This document shows positions 1-5,357 of a stretch of 5,800 nucleotides of DNA, piece by piece; the first letter of the stretch is position 1, and each line of letters opens with the position of its first letter. The DNA is taken from contig JALQUE010000048.1 of NCBI GenBank assembly GCA_023260815.1, positions 1-5,800 on the forward strand, written 5' to 3'. The DNA comes from Roseovarius sp. GTDB lineage: Bacteria; Pseudomonadota; Alphaproteobacteria; Rhodobacterales; Rhodobacteraceae. The notes below the pieces were generated by a model. The model did not search any database. It had not been told where the DNA came from and was given only the letters and a program-made list of their open reading frames with translations. The position numbers were made by a program, and so were the translations under genes.

Positions 1-1
1 G

Positions 2-817
2 CGCGCGCCGACGCCGACGGCGGCGGCTGAACTGGCGGTGCCGGTGCGGATGGACCTGCTGGCATGGGTGGACAAGCAAGAGGCGCGGATGACCCATGCG
101 CTGACATCGGGTGTGACGGCACGGGGGCAGCGGCTGCGCGATCTGGCGCGGGCCTTGCCCCGGCCCGAGCGGCTGCTGGACACGCCGCGCCAGCGGCTTG
201 ATGCGTGGTCCGACAGGTTGCCGGCGGCGTTGACGCGCACGGTTCAGGCGCGGCGGGTCAGGCTGTTCGAGGCGTCGGGCGCGCTGCGTCCCGGCACGCT
301 GCAGTCGCGGCTGACATCCCGGCGCGAGATGTTCGTGTCATGGGAGGCCCGGCTGACCCCGGCGCTGCAACGCATGGTGGACCGCAAACGCGAGACGCTT
401 GACCGCCGCCTTGACCGTCTGACCCTGCGGCCCATTCAGCGCGATATCACCCGCAAGGCCGAGCAGTTGGATCGTGTGACGCTGCGCCTGTCGGATGCGG
501 GGGACCGGCAGGTGCGCGGCTGGCGTGAGCGGATCACCGCGATGGACAGGCTGCGCGAGACCCTTGGCTACAAGGCGACCTTGCAGCGCGGTTACGCGGT
601 GGTGCGCGGCGATGGCGAGGTGGTGACGACCCGCGCCGCCGCGCAGGGCGCGCAGGCGCTGGAGATCGAGTTTGCGGATGGCCGGATGGCGGTGGGCGAT
701 GCGCCGGAGCCGGGGGAGGGACAGACCCGGGCCCCTGCCGAAAAGCCTGCCGAAAAGCCCGCCAAAAAGCCGGCAAAACGCGCCTCGGACCCGCCGGATC
801 AGGGTAGTCTGTTCTGA
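2..817 (+). CDS. xseA: Exodeoxyribonuclease VII large subunit, C-terminal part (5' end outside window)
   Basis: Large subunit of exonuclease VII, a cytoplasmic nuclease that degrades single-stranded DNA from both ends and works with the small subunit XseB in repair and recombination. The frame is open from base 2 and begins with the family segment RAPTPTAAAELAVP, which in known XseA proteins directly follows the catalytic core, so the active-site residues lie upstream of the window. Residues of roughly 15-180 of the visible part are long, Arg/Leu-rich amphipathic helices typical of the XseA coiled-coil region. The conserved C-terminal segment LGYKATLQRGYAVVR follows, then a short beta-rich end. 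After that comes a charged linker of four PAEK-like units (bases 734-781) and the terminal pentapeptide QGSLF. The visible 271 residues are about 60% of the E. coli protein length. The internal GTG at base 38 is not the real start. Family assignment is secure. Confidence 0.93.
   Translation, partial: RAPTPTAAAELAVPVRMDLLAWVDKQEARMTHALTSGVTARGQRLRDLARALPRPERLLDTPRQRLDAWSDRLPAALTRTVQARRVRLFEASGALRPGTLQSRLTSRREMFVSWEARLTPALQRMVDRKRETLDRRLDRLTLRPIQRDITRKAEQLDRVTLRLSDAGDRQVRGWRERITAMDRLRETLGYKATLQRGYAVVRGDGEVVTTRAAAQGAQALEIEFADGRMAVGDAPEPGEGQTRAPAEKPAEKPAKKPAKRASDPPDQGSLF
734..781 (+). repeat. Four degenerate 12-base units encoding PAEK-like repeats in xseA
   Basis: Four consecutive 12-base units encode PAEK, PAEK, PAKK and PAKR. 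The first two units are identical at the DNA level (cctgccgaaaag), and the last two are diverged. They form a flexible, positively charged linker between the folded end of XseA and its C-terminal QGSLF. Such lysine/alanine/proline linkers vary in copy number between related strains, so this is probably a neutral spacer. Confidence 0.75.
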
Positions 818-891
818 TTGTGCAGGACATGGTTTGGTGTCGGCCCATAGTTCCTGTGGATGACTTGCCGGCGCAGGTTGATTTTGTGATA

Positions 892-913
892 GCGTCGATG
901 CCGCGTCGATGCC
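892..913. repeat. Perfect 11-base tandem duplication between xseA and the convergent gene
   Basis: GCGTCGATGCC occurs twice with no spacer (892-902 and 903-913), ending five bases before the stop codon of the minus-strand gene. The 100-base convergent gap (818-917) otherwise holds only an imperfect stem (CAGGA, then ATGG, at 823-832; CCAT, then TCCTG, at 845-856) without a T-tract on either strand. No standard terminator is visible. Confidence 0.6.
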
Positions 914-917
914 CTGC

Positions 918-1316
918 TCAAACGCCGATTTCGGGGCCGAGGCACATCAGCGGGTCGCGGCTTTGCTCGACTTCATAAAGCTCGGTGGCGGAGGGGTCGT
1001 TTTCAAACCGGGCGATCAGGCCCGCCCCGGAGTGACGGAAGCTCCAGCATTGCGGTTCGGGGTTTGTGTCGTAGACGAAGCAGATCAACCCGCCATCCTC
1101 GTACCAGCGGCCCTCCTGACAGTCGCCATCCAGAAAGGACCATATCACGCGCCGGTCGTCGAGATATTCCTCGGCACCGTAGGGCACGCCGTCGCTGCCG
1201 TAATAGAAGGTCTTGCCACGTGTGTAGGCGTCAAATTCCGCGGCTGTCATGGCCGTTTCGACCCACAAGGCGGGAGCGACAAGGACAAGGCACAGGATCG
1301 ACAATAGTTTGCGCAT
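918..1316 (-). CDS. Small predicted secreted protein with four mature cysteines, unknown function
   Basis: 132 residues, function not recognised. The start chosen is the ATG at 1316 because it begins a clear export signal: basic MRK, then the hydrophobic stretch LLSILCLVLVAPALW, with a possible cleavage site after APA or AMT. The frame stays open to 1400, but the upstream part is polar and unlike a protein N terminus. A weak CAGAG ribosome site lies about 7 bases upstream. The mature part is acidic and rich in aromatics, with Cys at 66, 79, 90 and 125 and Trp at 59, 71 and 91. Segments such as GKTFYYGSDGVPYGAEEY, CQEGRWYEDGGLICF and PQCWSF recall small uncharacterised periplasmic proteins of Rhodobacterales, but that is recollection and not a search. 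Four cysteines in an exported protein suggest two disulfides. There is no lipobox: the signal-region Cys9 is badly placed and lacks the motif. It converges on xseA and diverges from the fdsB-like gene. Confidence 0.75.
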   Translation of the reverse strand: MRKLLSILCLVLVAPALWVETAMTAAEFDAYTRGKTFYYGSDGVPYGAEEYLDDRRVIWSFLDGDCQEGRWYEDGGLICFVYDTNPEPQCWSFRHSGAGLIARFENDPSATELYEVEQSRDPLMCLGPEIGV

Positions 1317-1326
1317 GGCGATACTC

Positions 1327-1399
1327 TGACAGACAGGGGCTGTCGCGACCAGTGGCAAGCGGTCACATGTCCGGGACCGCCACATTTTACCGTCTGTCA
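1327..1399. promoter_or_regulatory. Nested inverted repeats in the divergent intergenic region
   Basis: The 175-base gap between the secreted-protein gene and the fdsB-like gene contains TGACAGAC at 1327-1334 and its exact inverse GTCTGTCA at 1392-1399. Between them lie GTCGCGAC (1342-1349, a perfect palindrome) and the pair GCGGTC (1359-1364) / GACCGC (1375-1380). In addition, CAGACAGGG occurs at 1330-1338 and again at 1474-1482, the second copy overlapping the fdsB ribosome site. This could be an operator region for two divergent promoters, but no convincing -35/-10 pair was found, so the regulatory role is only an inference. Confidence 0.3.
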
Positions 1400-1478
1400 A
1401 CGTTTCCGGTGGTGCAGATGTCGCTTTTGGTCACGCGCGGGGCTTTGGCGATATGTATCTGTCGGGCGGAACGCAGAC

Positions 1479-1483
1479 AGGGA
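1479..1483 (+). promoter_or_regulatory. Ribosome binding site for the fdsB-like gene
   Basis: AGGGA sits 8 bases upstream of the ATG at 1492. The alternative in-frame ATG at 1453 has no comparable site and would add 13 residues with no family-like character, so this site decides the start. Confidence 0.7.
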
Positions 1484-1491
1484 ACACGCGC

Positions 1492-3177
1492 ATGGCACTG
1501 GATGAACGCAAGGGCGTCTGGAAATCGGGCAAGGGCAAGGGCCGTCACACGCCGAAGGGCCGCCAGCTTGAGGATCAGCCATGGCAGGAGGTGCAGGAGC
1601 TTTTGGGCGATGGCCCGCTGCGCCGCGATCTGCTGATCGAGTATCTGCACCTCATTCAGGACCGCTTTGGGCATCTGTCTGCTGCGCATCTGCGGGCGCT
1701 GGCCGAAGAGCTGCGCATTGCGCAGGCCGAAGTGTATGAGGTGGCGACGTTCTATGCGCATTTCGACGTGGTCAAGGAAGGCGAGACACCGCCGCCCGCA
1801 CTGACCATCCGGGTGTGCGATTCGCTGAGTTGCGAATTGGCCGGTGCGCAGCAGTTGAAAAAGGCGCTGGAAGACGGGCTGGATCCGGCGCAAGTGCGCG
1901 TGCTGCGGGCGCCCTGCATGGGGCGCTGCGATACCGCGCCGGTGCTGGAACTGGGCCATAACCATATCGACCATGCCACGCCCGAAAAGGTGAACGCGGC
2001 GATTGCCGCCGGTGACACCCATGCGCATCTGCCCGACTATGAGACCTACGACGCCTATGCCAAGGCGGGCGGGTATGAGGTGCTGGCGCGGCTGCGCGCG
2101 GGCGGTGATTTCGAGACGGTGCAGCAGGAGTTGCTGGATGCCGGTTTGCGCGGCCTTGGTGGGGCCGGGTTCCCGTCGGGGCGCAAATGGGGCTTCGTGC
2201 GGGCCGAGAAAGGCCCCCGCTATCTGGCGGTGAATGGCGACGAGGGCGAGCCGGGAACCTTCAAGGATCGCTTTTACCTTGAGCGGCAACCGCATGTTTT
2301 TATTGAGGGAATGCTGATCGCCGCATGGGCGGTCGAGGCAGAGACCTGCTTTATCTACATGCGCGACGAATACCCCGCCGTTCTGGACATCCTGCGCCGC
2401 GAGATCGCCGCACTGGAAGCCGCCGGTATCGTGGCGCCGGGCCATATCGATCTGCGTCGTGGTGCGGGGGCTTATATCTGCGGTGAAGAAAGCGCGATGA
2501 TCGAGTCGATCGAGGGCAAGCGCGGCCTGCCGCGTCACCGCCCGCCCTTTGTGGCGCAGGTCGGCATCTTCAATCGCCCGACGCTGGTGAACAATGTCGA
2601 GACGCTTTATTGGGTCACCCGCGTTCTGCGCGAGGGCAAGCAGATCCTGTCGGATGTCGAACGCAACGGGCGCAAGGGCTTGCGCTCCTATTCGGTGTCG
2701 GGGCGCGTCAAGGCACCCGGTGTGCATGTGCTGCCGGCGGGATCGACGATCATGGATATCATCGAGGCGGCGGGCGGTATGCTTGAGGGGCACAGCTTCA
2801 AGGCGTATCAACCGGGCGGTCCGTCCTCGGGGCTGTTGCCCGCGTCGATGAACGATATTCCGCTGGATTTCGACACGCTTCAGCCGCATGGCACATTCAT
2901 TGGGTCGGCGGCGGTGGTGGTGCTGTCGGATAAGGATTCCGCGAAGGCGGCGGCGCTGAACATGCTGCGGTTCTTCGAGGATGAAAGCTGTGGACAATGT
3001 ACGCCCTGCCGTGTCGGATGTGAGAAGGCGGTCAAGCTGATGCAGGCCGACACATGGGACCAGCCGCTGTTGGAAGAGCTTTGTCAGGCGATGGGCGATG
3101 CGTCGATCTGCGGGCTGGGACAGGCGGCGCCGAATCCGATCCGTCTGACGATGAAGCATTTCCCCGACGAGATCTGA
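1492..3177 (+). CDS. fdsB: NuoE-NuoF fusion, NAD-dependent formate dehydrogenase beta subunit type (FdsB-like)
   Basis: A 561-residue soluble diaphorase-type flavoprotein. Proteins of this kind pass electrons between a molybdenum formate dehydrogenase alpha subunit and NAD+. Residues 1-28 are a basic tail. Residues 30-180 are NuoE-like: a helical bundle, then a thioredoxin-like [2Fe-2S] domain with all four ligands (Cys109, Cys114, Cys142, Cys146; Cx4C and Cx3C). Residues 180-561 are NuoF-like: GGAGFP (223-228) and NGDEGEPGTFKDR (248-260) for FMN, GAGAYICGEESA (324-335) for NADH/FMN, and the C-terminal [4Fe-4S] site SCGQCTPCR (Cys500, 503, 506) plus Cys540 in ICGLGQ. All cofactor motifs are intact. 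Complex I normally carries NuoE and NuoF as separate subunits, and the fused form points to formate dehydrogenase or a related hydrogenase-type enzyme. No alpha subunit, chaperone or molybdenum gene is adjacent: the next gene is ftsY, 69 bases on. The exact substrate is therefore inferred from family resemblance alone. Confidence 0.88.
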   Translation: MALDERKGVWKSGKGKGRHTPKGRQLEDQPWQEVQELLGDGPLRRDLLIEYLHLIQDRFGHLSAAHLRALAEELRIAQAEVYEVATFYAHFDVVKEGETPPPALTIRVCDSLSCELAGAQQLKKALEDGLDPAQVRVLRAPCMGRCDTAPVLELGHNHIDHATPEKVNAAIAAGDTHAHLPDYETYDAYAKAGGYEVLARLRAGGDFETVQQELLDAGLRGLGGAGFPSGRKWGFVRAEKGPRYLAVNGDEGEPGTFKDRFYLERQPHVFIEGMLIAAWAVEAETCFIYMRDEYPAVLDILRREIAALEAAGIVAPGHIDLRRGAGAYICGEESAMIESIEGKRGLPRHRPPFVAQVGIFNRPTLVNNVETLYWVTRVLREGKQILSDVERNGRKGLRSYSVSGRVKAPGVHVLPAGSTIMDIIEAAGGMLEGHSFKAYQPGGPSSGLLPASMNDIPLDFDTLQPHGTFIGSAAVVVLSDKDSAKAAALNMLRFFEDESCGQCTPCRVGCEKAVKLMQADTWDQPLLEELCQAMGDASICGLGQAAPNPIRLTMKHFPDEI

Positions 3178-3237
3178 CAGTCGCCTGCATCTTCCAAATC
3201 CCGCCGATCCGCATTAGGTGAGGATTGAGACGGTATC

Positions 3238-3242
3238 GGAGG
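3238..3242 (+). promoter_or_regulatory. Ribosome binding site for ftsY
   Basis: GGAGG lies only 4 bases before the ATG at 3247, slightly tighter than usual. The start is nevertheless secure because the translated MAFFKKLKERLF is the typical amphipathic N terminus of alphaproteobacterial FtsY. The 69-base gap from the fdsB-like stop has no evident terminator, so readthrough is possible. Confidence 0.7.
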
Positions 3243-3360
3243 CCGCATGGCGTTTTTCAAGAAGCTCAAGGAACGGCTGTTCAAATCGTCCTCGAAGATC
3301 GAGGACGGTCTGGACGCGATCATGGAGGATGGTGTCGAGGAAGAGGTGCTTGCTGCGCCA

Positions 3361-3558
3361 GAGCCACGCCCGGAGCCAAGACCTGAGCCTGAGCCCGAGC
3401 CAATGCCGGAACCGGAGCCTGAACCGGCCCCAGAACCGGAGCCGGAGCCGCAGCCAGAGCCGCAGCCTGAACCGGCCCCAGAACCGCAGCCTGAACCTGC
3501 CCCAGAGCCGCAGCCTGTGCCCGAACCCGAGCCCGAACCTGCCCCCGAGGAGGTTCCC
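3361..3558 (+). repeat. Degenerate hexanucleotide repeat encoding the Pro-Glu-rich A domain of FtsY
   Basis: The stretch encodes alternating PE, PEPE, PAPE, PQPE and PRPE units from about residue 39 to 104, built on a degenerate gagccN-type hexamer. Longer blocks recur: cctgaaccggccccagaacc appears twice, at about 3418 and 3467, which suggests slippage or unequal duplication. Acidic, disordered A domains are common in FtsY, where they affect membrane and translocon interaction. Their length is poorly conserved. Confidence 0.85.
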
Positions 3559-4005
3559 GAACCGCCCTCGGAAGCGCCAGCCATGCCGCCGCAGGAATGG
3601 CCCGACAGATCTCCGCAGGAGGTGCCGGTGCGCGGGCCTGATCCGGCACCCGCGCCGACGCCGCAGGAAATCCCCGTCGATGATGTGGCTAGCCCGGCGC
3701 AAGACACCGTAAAGCCCGGTCTTCTGGGGCGTCTCTTGGGCCGCAAGGAGGCCAAGACCGTCGTGCGGCGCGTGCTGGATGACGACATGCTGGAGCAGCT
3801 TGAAGAGTTGCTGATCTCGGCGGATATGGGGGTTGATACCGCGCTGCGCGTTACCGCTAACATGGCTGAAGGTCGTATGGGCCGCAAACTTTCCGGTCAG
3901 GAAATCAAGGAGTTGCTGGCGCAGGAGATCACCCGGATCATGGAGCCGGTCGCCCGGCCCATGCCGATCTACCCCAAGACCCCGCAGGTGGTGCTGGTGG
4001 TCGGG

Positions 4006-4013
4006 GTAGATCG
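4006..4013 (+). other. Frameshift site in the FtsY P-loop
   Basis: Val codon gta (4006-4008) is followed by ga (4009-4010) and then tcg (4011-4013), which opens SGKTTT in another frame. Six bases encoding Asn-Gly are expected between Val and Ser. Ribosomal slippage would not rescue the protein: a -1 shift gives GVRSGKT, one residue short of the GxxxxGKT loop, and there is no slippery heptamer here. Confidence 0.88.
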
Positions 4014-4599
4014 GGCAAGACGACCACAATCGGCAAGCTGGCCAGCCAATTCAAGGCGGCGGGCAAGAGTGTGGTGATCGCCGCCGGTGACACATTCCGC
4101 GCGGCCGCCGTGGAGCAGTTGCAGATCTGGGGCGACCGGGCCGGTGTGCCTGTGCTGACCGCGCCGGAAGGATCGGACCCGGCCAGCCTTGCGTTCGACG
4201 CCATGGAAAAGGCGCAGGCCGATGGCGCGGACCTTCTGATGATCGACACGGCCGGGCGCTTGCAAAACCGCGCCGATCTGATGGAAGAACTGGCCAAGAT
4301 CGTCCGGGTCATCCGCAAGAAAGACGCCAGTGCGCCGCATAACACGCTGCTGGTGTTGGATGCCACCACCGGGCAAAACGCCCTGAGCCAGGTCGAAACG
4401 TTTCAGAAACTGGCCGATGTGTCGGGGCTGGTGATGACCAAGCTGGACGGTACGGCCAAGGGTGGTGTGCTGGTGGCGCTGGCCGACAAGTTCGGGCTGC
4501 CGATCCATGCGATCGGCGTGGGTGAGCAGATCGACGATCTGGCGCCGTTCGATCCCGAAGACTTCGCCGCGGCCCTGACCGGGCTCGAGCGCGCTTGAC

Positions 4600-5112
4600 T
4601 CAGTCGTCGGACGAGGGCGTATCGCGGTTGGCTTTCGGCTCGGCCAGTCGCAGCACGAACAGCACGGCAAGCACGATCACGGTCGCCATCGCCGCAAGCG
4701 GCATCTGCCCCGCGCCACATGCCAGACCGATGGCACCCGCCAGCCACATCGACGCGCCGGTGGTGATGTTGTGAACTTTCCCGTGGGATGTGAAGATCGC
4801 ACCGGCGGCCAGAAAGGCGACACCGGCGGTCACGGCCTCGATCAGGCGCAAGGGATCGATGCGCAGGGCGTCTTGTGCGCCAAAGGGCAGGGCGGCGAGT
4901 TGCTGGCTGACGAGGATGAACAGGCAGGCGGCCATCGCCACAAGCATATGCGTACGCAGACCCGCGGGTTTTTGCAGCCGCTCGCGTTCCAGTCCGATCA
5001 CGCCGCCCAGCAGGACCGCCGCGATCAGCCGTGTCCCCGACACCAGTGGCGAGACTGCGGCAAAGGTGCCGGAAAGCTCGTCGGTGATTATGTCGAGCGC
5101 GTGGTCGAACAT
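4600..5112 (-). CDS. MgtC/SapB family inner-membrane protein
   Basis: A 170-residue hydrophobic protein of the MgtC/SapB family. Members sit in the inner membrane and are linked to growth under low magnesium, acid tolerance and survival in hosts, but their biochemical action is not settled. Family motifs are clear: LLGGVIGLERER (34-45), KPAGLRTHMLVAMAA (48-62), DPLRLIEAVTAGVAFLAAGAI (86-106), and ITTGASMWLAGAIGLACGAG (116-135). About five membrane segments fit at 24-40, 54-72, 92-107, 116-133 and 137-155. It ends in a short polar acidic tail and lacks the C-terminal soluble domain found in Salmonella MgtC (about 230 residues), so it is the short family type and is not evidently truncated. The start ATG (5112) follows a GGGGA-type ribosome site about 4 bases away. 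Its stop codon is one base from the ftsY stop on the opposite strand, so the two genes converge with no room for a terminator between them. Family is sure; the specific role is unknown. Confidence 0.9.
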   Translation of the reverse strand: MFDHALDIITDELSGTFAAVSPLVSGTRLIAAVLLGGVIGLERERLQKPAGLRTHMLVAMAACLFILVSQQLAALPFGAQDALRIDPLRLIEAVTAGVAFLAAGAIFTSHGKVHNITTGASMWLAGAIGLACGAGQMPLAAMATVIVLAVLFVLRLAEPKANRDTPSSDD

Positions 5113-5209
5113 ACCGTCCCCGCCTGCGAATCCGGTCAGTATGACAGCCTAGCATAATCCAGAGGGCGCTGCATCGCGCTGGCCCGCCGCCCGATCCGGA
5201 AACGCCCTG

Positions 5210-5222
5210 TGGCACAGTGCCA
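5210..5222. promoter_or_regulatory. Short perfect palindrome in the mgtC-like/ispZ divergent region
   Basis: TGGCAC-A-GTGCCA is a perfect 6-base inverted repeat around one central base. It is roughly in the middle of the 245-base divergent gap and has the shape of a small operator. No protein is known to bind here. It resembles a sigma-54 -24 element, but the matching GC is one base too far away. Confidence 0.25.
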
Positions 5223-5284
5223 TGCCCATATGCCATTGATTGCGCCGGGGGCTGTGATAGGTGAAATATCAGCACTTGGCGGCA

Positions 5285-5326
5285 TCGGTGCAGATCTCTT
5301 GACGTGATGCCACGGGCCTGCACCGA
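5285..5326. promoter_or_regulatory. Nested inverted repeat upstream of ispZ
   Basis: TCGGTGCAG (5285-5293) and CTGCACCGA (5318-5326) are exact inverses with a 24-base interior. That interior holds a second small stem, CGTG (5303-5306) and CACG (5311-5314), around an ATGC loop. The structure ends 31 bases before the ispZ start. It could be an operator or a hairpin in the ispZ leader RNA. No T-tract follows, so it is not a standard terminator. The rest of the 5113-5357 gap shows no gene and no convincing promoter. Confidence 0.4.
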
Positions 5327-5345
5327 CGCGCTTGGGCAGGTGACC

Positions 5346-5352
5346 AGAGGAG
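5346..5352 (+). promoter_or_regulatory. Ribosome binding site for ispZ
   Basis: AGAGGAG lies 5 bases before the ATG at 5358, the strongest ribosome site in the window, and fixes the start. Confidence 0.8.
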
Positions 5353-5357
5353 CAGAC

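Larger units (their letters stand above)
3247..4598 (+). pseudogene. ftsY: Signal recognition particle receptor FtsY, frame broken inside the P-loop
   Basis: FtsY is the membrane-associated SRP GTPase that docks ribosome-SRP complexes at the Sec translocon. The first open piece (3247-4077) gives an amphipathic basic N terminus (1-25), an acidic proline/glutamate-rich A domain (about 39-145), and the helical N domain with the ISADMGVDTA motif (190-199), running correctly to VVLVVGV (Val254, base 4008). It then continues for 22 out-of-frame residues to a stop. The second piece resumes the correct frame at base 4011 with SGKTTTIGKLA and continues through DTFRAAAVEQLQ (from 4089), DTAGR (4245-4259), TKLDGTAKGG (from 4437) and GVGEQIDDLAPF to the stop at 4596-4598. 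The family P-loop is GVNGSGKTT. Here only two bases separate the Val and Ser codons where six are expected, so four bases appear missing. Restored, the protein would be 451 residues, normal for an FtsY with a long A domain. The gene is normally essential, so a sequencing error is as likely as a real mutation. Confidence 0.9.

Noticed and set aside
823..856. Possible terminator hairpin after xseA
   Set aside because: The stem is interrupted, and neither strand has a T-tract after it.
1384..1400. Perfect -35 hexamer TTGACA on the minus strand (1395-1400) with TAAAAT nearby
   Set aside because: TAAAAT is only about 5 bases from TTGACA, and no -10-like hexamer lies at 16-18 bases, so the pair cannot be a standard promoter.
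1453..1491. Upstream ATG at 1453 as the start of the fdsB-like gene
   Set aside because: It has no ribosome site, and the extra 13 residues look non-native. The ATG at 1492 has AGGGA at good spacing.
1387..3159. 590-codon open frame on the minus strand antisense to the fdsB-like gene
   Set aside because: It lies wholly opposite a gene with intact cofactor motifs. Its translation is rich in Arg/His/Gln with no recognisable domain. Long antisense open frames are expected in GC-rich coding DNA.
4006..4013. Programmed ribosomal frameshift in ftsY
   Set aside because: There is no slippery heptamer, and neither a -1 nor a +2 shift restores the correct P-loop length. Deletion or sequence error explains the data better.
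3084..4029. Two minus-strand open frames opposite the ftsY 5' half, rich in Gly-Ser or Arg-Leu
   Set aside because: Their repetitive composition is the reverse reading of the Pro-Glu repeats in ftsY, and they have no independent start signal or domain.
5210..5226. Sigma-54 promoter (TGGCAC...GC)
   Set aside because: The GG-to-GC spacing is 11 bases instead of 10, and the -12 half is ATGCC, a poor match to TTGCA.
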